Position numbers and translations under genes: made by a program. This document shows, piece by piece, positions 26,315 through 35,384 of a stretch of 64,000 nucleotides of DNA (its first letter is position 1; each line of letters begins with the position of its first letter). Origin of the DNA: Macrocystis pyrifera (taxonomy: Eukaryota; Sar; Phaeophyceae; Laminariales; Laminariaceae); assembly GCA_031763025.1 (NCBI GenBank), contig JASSKH010000028.1:6335324-6399323 (forward strand), given 5' to 3'. The notes under the pieces were generated by a model. The model made no database searches. It was not told where the DNA came from and saw only the letters and a list, made by a program, of their open reading frames with translations.

Positions 26315-27825
26315 TGAACGCACACACCTGCCTGTCATGCGGATGTGTGCGTGAGGAGTCTTACATGGTGTGTGCGGGAATCGCGTGCGTTTTTTTGGTG
26401 GGAGTCTCGTATCGACGAGAAATAGTGGTGCCCCCCCCCCCCCCCTCCCGTCCTATTACGGGGGTCCATAGTTAACGGGACCAAATTTTGTTAGTAAAAA
26501 CTGGCAAATATATAGGTTTTTATGTACATCATAGGTCCTGTTAACTATGGACCCCCGTAATAGTACGTTGTGCTCCGTCTCGAAAGGGATGGGTGGTGAA
26601 CGGTCAAATGAACTACCGGGCATGGCACGGAGCAAATGAGTACGCCCCCCTCCCCCTCCCCCTCATTGCGTGCGTGTCGCCAACGAATAAAGCAGCGAGC
26701 GACGAACCATCGACCAGAAGCTGGCTAGCTATTGCTTCGCCATCGCCAACGATCCACCCCACCGACCAATCAATCGACCCACTCTCAGACCCCTCCCACC
26801 CACCCGCTTACCCCGCTGTTACGGGGGTCCATAGTTAGCAGGACCTATGGTACACATAAAAATCTATATATTTACTTTTTTTTACTAACAATGTTTGGTC
26901 CTATTAACTATGGTCCCCCGTAATAGCCCCTCCCCCGAGGGCTATGGTCATACAACCACGGCCATGCATAACATGAGCACCCCCCCCGCCCCCCCCCCAC
27001 GCACACACACACACATTTCCTTCTCCTTACAGGACTTCCACTCTATCTACGACACGCCAAAAGTTCGTGATGACGCCGCAGGGAGCTGGAAGAAATACCT
27101 CCGGGCCGCGGCGCTGTTCCTCGTGCTGTCTCCCAACGGGAGCCACCAGCAGGACATGCTCTTCAGGGTGGCCGAGTACAAGAAGCTGGAGGAGCTACCC
27201 GCCTACAAGGTATGGAAACCCCACCACTTGAAGGATGGGGGGGGGGGGGGGGGCGCGTACTCATTTGTTGCTTGCCTTAGTCATTTGACCATTGACCACG
27301 CATCCCTTTCGAGACGGAGCAAGAGGGGGGGGGGGGGGGGGGGCGGAGCTACTATCGTTACGCTGGAAGTCAGCGCTGACCTTCACTGTTGAGATATTTA
27401 TGACACTTTCCACTTATCTACAGTCCAGTTGTTGTTGTTGTTGTTGTTGCCTTTGGTGTTCTTGCCTTTGGTGTTGGTGTTAGTATTGGTGTTTTTACGG
27501 GGGGCCATAGTAAATAGGACCTACGGTACACACAAAAACCTGTATGTTCCGCTTCTTTTACTAACAATAATTGGTCCTATTTACTGTGGTCCCCCGTAAT
27601 AGTGTTGGAGTCGTTGTTGTCACCTCGAGGTCGCGACGGGGTTAGTGTATGTTCTCGTAAACTCGCGCGCTGCAGGCGGGTAACATTGAAATGCGGTCTC
27701 GTCCTCGAATTGTTACATACAGTAGTTAATTTTTGCGAACTGAAAAAAACGTCGCGCAAGAGTGTCCCGTCATTGAAAGAGGGGATTGGTAACCCCCCTT
27801 CCTTCCCCCTCTCCTCCTCTTGTCC

Positions 27826-27879
<54 letters not shown>

Positions 27880-28266
27880 ACGCCGTCCCTCCTCCCCTCC
27901 CGATGGACGAAACGTTTCCTGTTTGTGTTTGGCAGGCTTTGATCAAGCTGTTCACCACGCCCGAGATCATCGGGTACCCCGTGGAGAAGCAGGAGGAGCT
28001 TGAGTCCGACGCTTGCCTCGCCGTCGGTGGGCCGGAGATGCTGGCAAAGTGGGTATATACGCCGCCTGTTCTGGCAGAGGTACCCCTCAGTCCCCTCCCC
28101 CCCCCCCCCCCCCCCCCCAGGCCCCATCCCACCCCACTCTCCCCCCCTCCAGACCCCACCCCTCCAGCTCCCCCTCCCCATATTAAGTACCCCCCTCCCT
28201 CCCCCCGTCTCGAAAGGGATGCGTGGTCAATGGTCTAATGACTAAGGCAAGCAACAAGTGAGTACG

Positions 28267-28309
<43 letters not shown>

Positions 28310-28595
28310 ATCCCTCCCCCCCTGGCCCCCGGCCATTCCTGCGTCCAAGGGTACTGTGGGTATTGTTTAATGAACCGTCGTTTCGCCGCCGTCTGTGACT
28401 GCGACTTCTTCCAACGGCAGCAAACATATGGTCACACCCAAGCCTATCTTCCGTCTTCTCCCCGCCTCCACCCCCCCCCCCTTCCCCCTCCATCTCCTCA
28501 CCCCCCCCTACCTACTCCGCCTCCTTGCCCTCTCCTTCATTATCCCCCGAACGTCCCCTCCTCCCCCCCCTACCCATGACAACTCCTAAATACCT

Positions 28596-28641
<46 letters not shown>

Positions 28642-31600
28642 ACGCGCGCATACACACACGCGCATACATCGACACATGCGTGCACACATACATACATAAG
28701 ACACGCGGCATGCCATACCCCGACACGCACGAACACGCTTGCCCAACATAGACGCGCGCATACGCCGACGCACGCACACGCTTGCCCAACACTCACGCAC
28801 GCATTCATGGCGCTGCTGCGGATGCAGGTGGAAGGCGGACCTGAAGCTCCGCATCGTCCAGCACAACATCCGGACGGTGGCTTCTTACTACAAGCAGATC
28901 AACACCAAGAGGCTCGCCGAGCTTCTGGGCCTGGAGGAGGCGCAGGCGGAGCGCAACGTGGCGGGTACGTATCGTACCACCCTATCGCACACGTTGCATA
29001 TATACGTGAAGCATTACCGCACGGCGGACAAAATAGTCGGTTCCCGCTCAATGATGTATAGATCGTTCAGGGAAGGTAGATTCCTGATCTGTATGATCAA
29101 CATGAACTGTACGAACTGTATGATGTTGCTCATGTTGCCGCGTGGGAGGGCCGTACCATCGAACAGATCGACGCTGTCATCCATCTGCGACAAAGCCCGC
29201 CGCGCGAGCTGTTTTTGGCAGGATGCGGCGCACCCTTTGATGCGGCTCGCTGAACACCTCTCTCGGCGCTTCGCGCTTAGTGCAAGCAATGTCTGCCTGG
29301 TTGGTGACAGGCCCGATGTGCTCCGTCCCGTCGTTGTAGATAGGCGAGGGTCTATGGCCATACGACTGCGGCCATGCGTTGAGTGAGTAAATCCCCTCCC
29401 CCCCTCCCGCCTCCCCCTTTTACCCCCTCCCCATTCCTTTTCCTCACGAACCCCTTGCATCGATGATTCCTGTCTCAAGACATGGTGAGCGACGGGTCGC
29501 TAGCGTACGCGAGAATCGACCGCCCCAGGGGAGTCATCAACTTCGCCAAGCGAAAGCCTTCGGAAGAGGTATGTATGTATGCATGTATGTATGTATGTAT
29601 GTATGTATGTATGTATGTATGTATGTATGTATGTATGTATGTATGTATGTATGTATGTATGTATGTATGTATGTTTGTATGTATGTATGTATGTATGTAT
29701 GTATGTATGTATGTATGTATGTATGTATGTATGTATGTATGTATGTATGTATGTATGTATGTATGTATGTATTGTATGTTTGTATGTATGTATGTATGTA
29801 TGTATGTATGTATGTATGTATGTATGTATGCATGTGTGTATGTATGTATGTATGCATGTGTGTATGTATGCATGTATGTATGTACGTATACACCAGGTAG
29901 AGCTTTGACTATAAGAGGATTGTGTAGCTCTCTTTATAGGAAGGATGGGTTCTCTTGGACCGGCAGGCTCTACTGACGCGATGTCGGTCGATTTTTCGTC
30001 GGCTGATCACCGTTTGTTTTTCGTCCTTTTTTTTTTTCGTCTGTCTTCCGTCGGTTCTTGCGTCGGTTTTTTCATGAATGTTTTTTTACTGAAATTTTTC
30101 GTCGATGATCCGGCAAAAATCGTTGTTGAATGCTCTGTTTGATGTTGCCGTTGTTCGGCAAGTAGTAGTAGTAGTGGTGGTCGATTTTTTTTTCGCCGGT
30201 GCCGCCGGCGCGATTTTCCCGGCGGTGTCTTATCGTCGCTGTTGGCGTTTCTTGGGCGATGCCGTCGAGCAAGGCACCCAGGAGAAAAGCGATCGATTTC
30301 GCGCCGGCGATTCTGTGGAGAGGGAGACGAGAGCCCCCGCTGGGAGGGTGGATCCTCACCTGCCGCTTTGAAATGCTGGGCTGGATCTGTACAGCATAGA
30401 TCCAACTCAGGAAATGCGTACTCTTACGGGGGGCCATAGTAAATAGGACCTACGGTACACACAAAAACCTACCTGGTACATAATAACACCTATTTTTCGT
30501 AACAGTATTTGGTCCTATTTACTATGGTCCCCCGTGATCGGTTGTTCTGCGGGTTATCCACGGCTCCCGCCCCGCAACATGAGCTAGCTATTACGGGGGA
30601 CCATGGTAAATAGGATCTACGGCACACACAAAACCCTGCATAAATCGCTAATTTTACAAACAAAATTTGGTCCTATTTACTATGGCCCCCCGTAACACTA
30701 AAAGCCATACTATGACGGAGGACTATAGTAGATAGGACCTAAGGTATACACCAAAATCCATACATACATACATACATATATATCCCTATTTTTAATAATA
30801 ATAGTTGGTCCTATTTACTATGGTCCCCCGTAAATAGTACGTGCGTGTGTGTGGAAGCCTAAGAGTCTGCTTCGTGGTTTGCAGTTTCTGGGGGCGCAGC
30901 AGCTACTTTCTCGTGCCTTTCTTCTGAGTACAAGTACAGCAGTTGGAAGTATGCGCAGATGAAGAGATGCACGGCCTTTACCCTCCCGGTTGTAGCTCGC
31001 TCAGCATTTACCAGGTACGAGTCTTTTGAGTGTTTTTTGTTTAGTTCATCGGCAGCACACGGTAGGTATAGCTATTGAATAGATCATGCTTGGTACAGAC
31101 CAGGGGCATGCCTCCCCTGGCTCAGTCTACTGCAGATCATGCAGTGAGACATCGATGATCTGCCAGAGATTGTGGACTGTTTATCGCGAGCTCTTATTAC
31201 GGGGGTCCATAGTTAACAGGACTAAATATTGTTAGTAAAAATACCTAAATATGTAGGTTTTTATGTATGCCATAGGTCCTGTTAACTACAGACCCCCGTA
31301 ATAGTTATGTTGACGGGTGACGTGGGTCTGCCGTGCGCAAGAGCTCGCGGCGGCATTTTTTTTTTTTATTTTTTTTTTTTTTTTTTGTTTTTTTTTTTTA
31401 ATTTTTTCCCCGTTTAGCCGCTTGTGTTTCGTTTCGGGTAGGGGGGCGGTTCGTCGATGTTTTCGTCGCGCCGGACAAAAAAAATGCGATCAAGCAATAA
31501 AATGGGCAACATGGGCCGTTTTTTTTACTCCGCCCGCCCACGGCTTTGTTCGTGCAGTGGAGCGCGTTGGCTCTGGGCGGTGGTGGTGGTTACGGCGGTC

Positions 31601-32192
31601 ATGCTGTCCTGTTGTAGCCGTCCGTAAGCGCGTGGCTGTTGTGCTTACATCGCCTCGGAATGAGGAGCGCGTTGGGGCGTGTTATGAAAACATGTTCCAG
31701 ATGGGACAGAAGAAAGCATACCCCCCCCCCCCCCCCCCCCCCCCCTCCATGTTCCGTGTTTGGAACTCCCTGACCATCCTCACCAACTTTCCAGCGCTCG
31801 CGTCATGTCCCCCCCCCCCCCCCCCCCGTCCCCCCCCGTCCCCCATCCCACCCTCTCCACACTCGTACATGCGTGTGCTCAGTTGGAGCCCCGCATGTGC
31901 TCTCAAAATCCTTACCTGAGAAGTGAGTTGTTTTGCAGTTTGAATTTCCTTTTTTGAATTCTCTCCTGGCGGCAGCGAGCGAACAAATAACCCTCCCCCC
32001 CCCCCGACCCCCACCCTCTCCCACATTGTCGCTTGTTTTGGTGCGTCTTTTTGTTCTTCGCCGTCCCCTTGTTTCTTGTTTGCGGAGCAGATTCTGTCCG
32101 AATGGAACTCTGATATCGGGCAGCTGCTTCAGCTCGTGGAGCGCAGCTGTCACCTTATCAACAAGGAAAATATGCTGCACAAGATCACGTGA
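14721..32192 (+). CDS. RPN5: 26S proteasome regulatory subunit RPN5 (PSMD12)
   Basis: Exons: ?-15056, 19901-20113, 21649-21780, 23504-23617, 24518-24619, 25126-25191, 27033-27209, 27936-28048, 28828-28964, 29480-29568, 32091-32192; every intron is GT-AG and all phases agree. RPN5 is a scaffold of the proteasome lid, in nucleus and cytosol, contacting RPN11-side subunits through its PCI domain. The exons give 414 residues after exon one, close to the usual 440-460 total. Diagnostic stretches are [106 protein letters not shown] and the C-terminal [17 protein letters not shown]. The PCI domain covers about the last 150 residues. Exon one ends [11 protein letters not shown]; the only in-frame ATG is at 14721, giving a 112-residue exon, longer than expected, so a short upstream exon is likely and the true start is uncertain. 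Confidence 0.95.
15692..15790. repeat. Small tandem duplication around TACCAGGTATGGCC
   Basis: Two units of about 42 bp, each with TACCAGGTATGGCCAGCAGG followed by a CACTCCC-type tail. It lies in RPN5 intron 1 and is one of the densest clusters of the TACCAGGTA motif. Confidence 0.7.
16391..16522. mobile_element. MITE-A copy 2, with a truncated neighbour
   Basis: A complete element runs from TATTACGGAGGGCCATTG (16413) to TATGGTCCCCCGCAAT (about 16521). Immediately before it a lone terminus TAATTACGGGGGAACATAC (16391-16411) is the stub of another copy, so one copy probably inserted into the end of another. In RPN5 intron 1. Confidence 0.8.
16602..16648. repeat. Poly-C run, 47 nt
   Basis: An uninterrupted C homopolymer in RPN5 intron 1, between the sequence TTACTATATAT and CATGAATAACCCC. 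It is not joined to a recognisable P1 or P2 copy, unlike many of the others. Confidence 0.95.
17624..17733. mobile_element. MITE-A copy 3 (AGTAAA subfamily)
   Basis: Left end TATTACGGGGGACCGTAG, right end ACTATTGTCCCCGGTAATA, with the internal CAAAAACCTATATATTTAC block. Nearly intact palindrome with TA at both ends; RPN5 intron 1. Confidence 0.9.
19038..19150. mobile_element. MITE-A copy 4 (GTTAAC subfamily)
   Basis: Left end TATTACGGGGGTCCATAG, right end CTATGGACCCCCCCGTAATA. The interior is in the opposite orientation to copy 1 (AAATATTGTTAGTAAAAAT on the left). RPN5 intron 1. Confidence 0.92.
19434..19560. repeat. Repeat family E, copy 1
   Basis: About 125 bp starting GACACGAGCCGACGAGG, with an A run and a TCGCGATGAAAAT block. 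It is shared with 25745-25872 and 36099-36240. No ORF or tRNA-like head is seen; class unknown. Confidence 0.6.
20175..20290 (+). repeat. Repeat P1 copy, fused to P2
   Basis: Starts after a G-rich stretch with TGTACTGATGATCATGCATG and continues CCTCGCATCCCTACGATG, GGGACGGAGCACGTC and GACATTGCTTGCACC. It breaks off into GGGAGGGG and the start of P2. RPN5 intron 2, beginning about 60 bp after the donor. Confidence 0.8.
20284..20516 (+). repeat. Repeat P2 copy, near full length
   Basis: Begins GGGGAGGGGTACTCATTTGT and includes TCCCTTTCGAGACGGAGCAC. It ends with TTATCCCCTT and GGTGGCCAACCATCTA plus TTTCCTAGG, the same right end as the copy at 44.24-44.47 kb. It holds a hairpin TGCATGTA...TACATGCA (20424-20446). 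In RPN5 intron 2. Confidence 0.75.
21546..21613. repeat. CCTTG pentanucleotide array
   Basis: About 13 units of TTGCC/CCTTG ending 35 bp before the 3' splice site of RPN5 exon 3 (21649). It partly replaces the polypyrimidine tract. The complementary AAGGC pentamer array occurs again at 61.7-61.9 kb. Confidence 0.9.
21905..22008 (+). repeat. Repeat P1 copy, 5' third
   Basis: ATCTCATGCGTGGCCGTAG, CCTCGCATCCCTATGATG, GGGACGGAGCATGTCGG and ACCGACCAGACAGAC are all in order. It then stops abruptly. Within RPN5 intron 3, about 125 bp after the donor. Confidence 0.8.
22469..22578. mobile_element. MITE-A copy 5
   Basis: Left end TATTACGGGAGGCCGTAGTA, right end TGCGGTCCCCCGAAATA. AGTAAG-type arms and the TATAGGTTTTTGTGTG interior. 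RPN5 intron 3. Confidence 0.88.
22802..22911. mobile_element. MITE-A copy 6
   Basis: Left end TATTACGGGGGGCCATAG, right end ACTGTGGTCCTTCGTGATA, so the right terminus has drifted. The interior reads in the other orientation to copy 5, only 220 bp away in the same RPN5 intron. Confidence 0.88.
23626..24082. repeat. Telomere-like TAGGG array
   Basis: About 450 bp of TAGGG units mixed with TTAGGG and GGTTGGGG variants, starting nine bases after the RPN5 exon 4 donor. It resembles degenerate telomeric DNA but the dominant unit is 5 bp, so an expanded pentamer is as likely as an old interstitial telomere. A shorter relative lies at 55.23-55.37 kb. Confidence 0.85.
24430..24486 (-). repeat. P1 end joined to a poly-C tract
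   Basis: CCATGGATGACATGAGTAC followed directly by 31 C. This is the outer end of P1 on the minus strand. It stands 30 bp before the 3' splice site of RPN5 exon 5, so the C run lies in the branch/pyrimidine region. Confidence 0.7.
25407..25458. repeat. Poly-C run, 52 nt
   Basis: A pure C homopolymer in RPN5 intron 6. No recognisable P1 or P2 sequence adjoins it; the sequence to its left is GACCCCGCC and to its right GCTCACTCTC. Confidence 0.95.
25745..25872. repeat. Repeat family E, copy 2
   Basis: Begins GCACGCGAGCCGACGAGG, with TCGTCGCGATAAAAATG in the middle and GCGAGCCCTGCTACG near the end, matching the layout of 19434-19560. In RPN5 intron 6. Confidence 0.6.
26116..26147. repeat. TG dinucleotide run
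   Basis: A GTGTGTGTG run of roughly 30 bp followed by TATATATA, in RPN5 intron 6. A plain microsatellite. Confidence 0.9.
26454..26563. mobile_element. MITE-A copy 7 (GTTAAC subfamily)
   Basis: Left end TATTACGGGGGTCCATAG, right end CTATGGACCCCCGTAATA; both arms are almost perfect, so this is one of the best preserved copies. RPN5 intron 6. Confidence 0.93.
26566..26660 (-). repeat. Repeat P2 copy, outer half
   Basis: Directly follows MITE copy 7. It reads CTCCGTCTCGAAAGGGATG and GGAGCAAATGAGTACG before a C-rich CCCCCCTCCCCC tract, the P2 end on the minus strand. Confidence 0.75.
26818..26926. mobile_element. MITE-A copy 8
   Basis: Left end TGTTACGGGGGTCCATAG, right end CTATGGTCCCCCGTAATA. 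The left arm is of the GTTAAC type and the right arm ends as in the AGTAAA type, so it looks like a mosaic. RPN5 intron 6, about 100 bp before exon 7. Confidence 0.88.
26936..27000 (-). repeat. P1 outer end fragment with C tract
   Basis: Minus-strand P1 end: CACGGCCATGCATAACATGA then GCAC and a C run broken by single G. It sits 33 bp before the 3' splice site of RPN5 exon 7. Confidence 0.65.
27236..27325 (+). repeat. Repeat P2 copy, outer half
   Basis: Starts with a G run then CGCGTACTCATTTGTTGC, CATTTGACCATTGACCACG and TTTCGAGACGGAGCA. A second G run follows. RPN5 intron 7, 27 bp after the donor. Confidence 0.85.
27494..27602. mobile_element. MITE-A copy 9
   Basis: Left end TTTTACGGGGGGCCATAG, right end ACTGTGGTCCCCCGTAATA. 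AGTAAA subfamily; RPN5 intron 7. Confidence 0.88.
27827..27879. repeat. Poly-C run, 53 nt
   Basis: Uninterrupted C, 56 bp upstream of the exon 8 acceptor of RPN5. Could act as an exceptionally long C-only pyrimidine tract; no repeat junction is visible beside it. Confidence 0.95.
28204..28309 (-). repeat. Repeat P2 copy with 43-nt C tail
   Basis: CCGTCTCGAAAGGGATGCG, GTGGTCAATGGTC and AGCAACAAGTGAGTACG lead straight into 43 C. This is a clear example of the P2-to-poly-C junction. RPN5 intron 8. Confidence 0.88.
28599..28641. repeat. Poly-C run, 43 nt
   Basis: C homopolymer in RPN5 intron 8 followed by an ACACGCGCATAC-rich stretch. No P1/P2 match at its edge. Confidence 0.95.
29154..29388 (-). 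repeat. Repeat P1 copy, nearly complete
   Basis: Minus-strand order is intact: GCGTTGAGTGAGT end, TATGGCCATACGACTGCGG, the TGCTCCGTCCCG block, AGTGCAAGCAATGTCTGCC and the ATGCGGCTCGC block. Its outer end again meets a C-rich tract. RPN5 intron 9, ending about 90 bp before exon 10. Confidence 0.8.
29569..29884. repeat. GTAT microsatellite starting at a splice donor
   Basis: About 315 bp of GTAT units with few interruptions. Its first bases are the donor of RPN5 intron 10 (exon ends GAAGAG at 29568), so every register offers a GTATGT donor. The translations in all frames (Met-Tyr-Val-Cys or Thr-Tyr-Ile-His) are repeat artefacts. Confidence 0.97.
30424..30538. mobile_element. MITE-A copy 10, with an internal TACCTGGTA
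   Basis: Left end TCTTACGGGGGGCCATAG, right end CTATGGTCCCCCGTGAT. The interior carries a TACCTGGTACATAATAAC segment absent from other copies, as does copy 15. RPN5 intron 10. Confidence 0.88.
30590..30697. mobile_element. MITE-A copy 11
   Basis: Left end CTATTACGGGGGACCATGG, right end CTATGGCCCCCCGTAACA. 50 bp from copy 10 and 15 bp from copy 12, forming a cluster of three in RPN5 intron 10. Confidence 0.88.
30712..30838. mobile_element. MITE-A copy 12, with CATA expansion
   Basis: Left end TATGACGGAGGACTATAGTA, right end CTATGGTCCCCCGTAAATA. A CATACATACATA run has lengthened the centre to about 127 bp. RPN5 intron 10. Confidence 0.85.
31195..31304. mobile_element. MITE-A copy 13 (GTTAAC subfamily)
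   Basis: Left end TTATTACGGGGGTCCATAG, right end CTACAGACCCCCGTAATA; well preserved. RPN5 intron 10. Confidence 0.9.
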
Positions 32193-32404
32193 AATTGACG
32201 TATCGTATAGATAGTGGGTGCATACATCGGGCATGTGGTATCGGATAACGCGGACGTGCGGATATCGCGGACGTGCGGAGGCGAGCCGATTTTGTACGAT
32301 GCCATGCCGTGTTCATGCGATACCATGTGATGTCGATGCCATGCGAATGCGGTGATGTTCTGGGTAACGGGTATCGTCATTGGATTTTTCGAAGATTTGG
32401 TCGT

Positions 32405-32453
<49 letters not shown>

Positions 32454-32454
32454 T

Positions 32455-32486
<32 letters not shown>

Positions 32487-32495
32487 TAGCAGCAG
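32405..32495. repeat. CAG repeat, 3' of RPN5
   Basis: About 16 uninterrupted CAG units followed by mixed CAA/CAG units, 213 bp past the RPN5 stop. It could lie in the 3' UTR or downstream DNA; no polyadenylation signal was located with confidence. Confidence 0.9.
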
Positions 32496-33045
32496 TAGCG
32501 GGGGTGTCGTTGCTGGGTTAAAAACCCGCGCGGTCCTTCTTCGCTGGCGGTGCGGTGTGGTGTGGTGTTATTCCATGCGGAGGACAAGAAAAAAAAAAAA
32601 GGAAAGCAAAAAAAAAAAACAAGCACGCTTACTTGTACGTACAACAGAAACACTAAACACAAGCGCCACAACAAGACATTTTTTATACCCTGGTACCTAT
32701 TAATAGTACGCAATACCATCAGGAACGCGCCGGATGGGTGCCGTTCTTGTGCTCTTTTGCTTCTTAGCTCCCTTTTCCGGTACTTTTCAGTTTTTTCACC
32801 TATTTTGTTTCATTTTTTGTTGTTTTTGTTGGCGCAAAAAGTTGGAGTGGCGACCGACGAGCGCAACGATTTTTTTGTGCCTTTCGAGAATAATAGATCA
32901 TTTTTGTGCGGGGAGCACCTTTGCTCCGCACAAGGGGGATTTTATCGTATCAATCACGTAGTGTGTATATGGTGAGGCACCCACGAGGGAGTTACATAGT
33001 AAACCCGTTGCTGTCTCTGGAAGTGGCCACACCAGAAATTAAATC

Positions 33046-33262
33046 AATTCATTGATGCTGTCATCCATATGCAAGAAAATAGCCTTCAAAGCGGTAGGAT
33101 GCAGCTCACCCTTCATGCGACTCGCCGGACACCTCACGGCGTTTCGCGCTTGGTGCAAGCAATGTCTGCCTGGTCGGTGAAAACCCGACGTGCTCCATCG
33201 CGGCATTGTAGGGATGCGAGGGTCTAAGGTCATATGACTACGGCCATACACAACAACGACTA
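33046..33262 (-). repeat. Repeat P1 copy, nearly complete
   Basis: Contains GTAGGATGCAGCTCACCC, CATGCGACTCGCCGGACACC, GTGCAAGCAATGTCTGCC and ATGACTACGGCCATACACAA in minus-strand order. A P2 copy follows in the same orientation within 20 bp. Confidence 0.85.
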
Positions 33263-33279
33263 CACCCCTTCCCCGCGCC

Positions 33280-33380
33280 ACCATGCTCCGTTTCGAATGG
33301 GATGCGTGATCGATGACCAAAGGACTATGAGTATTGAGAAGGCAATCAACAAATGAGTACGCCCCCCCTCTCTCCCCCCC
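33280..33380 (-). repeat. Repeat P2 copy with C tail
   Basis: ATGCTCCGTTTCGAATGGG to CAATCAACAAATGAGTACG, then CCCCCCC and a C/T-rich run. It lies in tandem with the preceding P1 copy. Confidence 0.82.
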
Positions 33381-34385
33381 CACCATCCCCCCGCACGGCG
33401 GTGTGTGTGTGGCGTGCGTGTGTGTGCTCCCTCTCACGGCTTGACCGCGACTTTTTTCGCGGCAATAGTAAACACGTTTTTTTTTTGTTTCATAGGAGGA
33501 AATTCGCGTGAGCCTTCATTCATCTTCCTGTTTCTTGTTTTTTTTGTTTCAGAGCCGAAAATAAGTAAAAAGAGAGCGAAACAAGACGACGATTACGGCA
33601 CCGGCCACACGCAATATATGACACCAACGTGCTCCTTGCTGGGTTGGTTGTGTAGGGGATGGCAAATTTAGCAGTACTACCCATGGTTACGCAGCTGTCA
33701 TGAGCTATGGCGTAAGACGCTTCCCCCGCTAGGTGAGACTCGCCGCTGGTACTGCAGATAGATATAGTTCACCCTATGCAGCTGAGGAGATTGCGCTTGC
33801 TTTGTTTCCATTCCTTTTTACATGGTCACGTACACATACATACATACACACACACCCGATGGGTCCTTTTTTTTTCCCCTGCAGAGAATCCCCCGTTCTT
33901 CTGCTGTGGTCTCCTAAAAACAACAAAATTATTTGTTAATTCTATCTGGTGGCGCAGCATGAACGCGCGGGCGCAGTAGTCTGTAGAGGTTCGCCTCATC
34001 TTCCAGCGTAACGGGCGGCTTGCACCACGCCACGCATCGTATGCCCCTCCCTTCGTCGTCACTCTGTACATATTTCTTTCTCACTTGCATAACACGCGGG
34101 TACAAGGAAGGGTGCTCGCGTACGAGCACAGCCGCCGCCGAACAGAGCGGGAACAAACAGTGTCGCAGTATATAGCGGTCCCTTAATAAAGCCGGTTGAA
34201 TAGCGGCTGCCCGCTGTACGTAGTGGCGGTGTACTCGCCTGGCGCGCAGGTGGCATTAAAGGCAACCAGTCAGTGTGTGTGGTGCCGTGCGGAGTAGTGC
34301 CGGTCGCCGCTACGACATCATTCCCGATTTTTTCGGCTGGCGCACGGCGGCAACACGAACAGAGGGACCACCGCTATTGTATATA

Positions 34386-34722
34386 GCCGGCGTCCCGGCG
34401 GCTTGGTAGGTGGCCCGTGGGCCTATCAAGATCAATCTCGTGGGTTCGAGCCTCACCGGGTGCATGCTAGTAGGGGCTTTTCTTGCGTAAACAAAATGAT
34501 TGACAGAAAGCGCGAGAGTCGTGAGTTAGCTACATTCGATGGAAATCGACGAGAAGTGGGAATGCTGAACCCTATGCGCGACAAAAATAAAGGCACGTAC
34601 CGGGGGGGAGAAGGGACGAGACCTGCGACCACGGCTTGTCCAGAAGAGGATCGCTGAGGGTGAAACCTCCAAGTTATACTGGAAGAAGTAAAGGTGATGA
34701 TAAAAAAAAGAAGTAAAAAATA
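34386..34722 (+). mobile_element. SINE-1 copy A (tRNA-headed)
   Basis: Starts GCCGGCGTCCCGGCGGC and has an A box GGCTTGGTAGGTGG and a B box GGTTCGAGCCT. The tRNA-like head of about 75 bp leads into a conserved body (ACATTCGATGGAAATCGACG, AACCCTATGCGCGAC, AAAGGCACGTACCGG) and ends in an A-rich tail. It has no coding capacity, so it depends on LINE machinery in trans. It is more diverged than copies B-D. Confidence 0.85.
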
Positions 34723-35107
34723 GGTACGTATGCGAGTTCGCTCGAATAACCATCCAACCACACATAAAAATAACCCACACAAGGGGACAGCACGGCAACG
34801 CCTTATTCCAATGATGATCTAGGACAGATTTTCCTGAGTTTGATCTGTACTCCTCCTGCAGATCTCTATGCATGTACGTACAGATAGATCCTGCACAAGG
34901 TCTCATAACGATAGGCTAAGATCGACAACAATCAGTATATATATAGATGACCTCCTACATACAGTTGACTAGACCTTGATCTGTCTGTTCGACGCGTGAA
35001 GGAGTCACAAATCCTTTCTTTGGAGCCTGAGAGCAGGGCCTGGAGCCTGAGAGGGCCCTGTCACGAGAGAGGGGAAAACGGGCGAAACTGAACGACGATG
35101 GACTATT

Positions 35108-35240
35108 CTTACTCTGTACATACCTAAAAGAAAAGCATCGGCCACACCGAAGAGTGTGAAGGCCTGTTAGCTACTGAGCTATCGGGGTCAAAGACCGGTC
35201 AATTAATTACCCAGCCCAGGGTAGTCCGTATATCACTCTC
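35108..35240 (-). repeat. tRNA-like repeat SINE-2, copy 1
   Basis: On the minus strand it carries an A box TAGCTCAGTAG. It shares with copy 2 the flanks AAAAGAAA and CAGCCCAGGG. No B box is clear in this copy, so it is a decayed relative, not a working tRNA gene. Confidence 0.45.
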
Positions 35241-35384
35241 CCCCCCTTCTGAACGGCGGGATCTTTGGGGCGTTGGGTACCGTATACGACGGCCGTACGC
35301 TGACCTGCCCGCTTGGTTTCAATACCTGGGGAACCAGGGAGACACCTGGTATGTTTTTCACGGTAGGGACGCGCGCGCACAGGC

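Noticed and set aside
29463-29976. Long overlapping ORFs of Met-Tyr-Val-Cys or His-Thr-Tyr-Ile repeats
   Set aside because: They translate the GTAT microsatellite on both strands; only the first 29 codons in one frame belong to RPN5 exon 10.
34386-34470. Functional tRNA gene
   Set aside because: A and B boxes are present but the acceptor stem does not pair and the unit continues into a conserved SINE body with an A tail.
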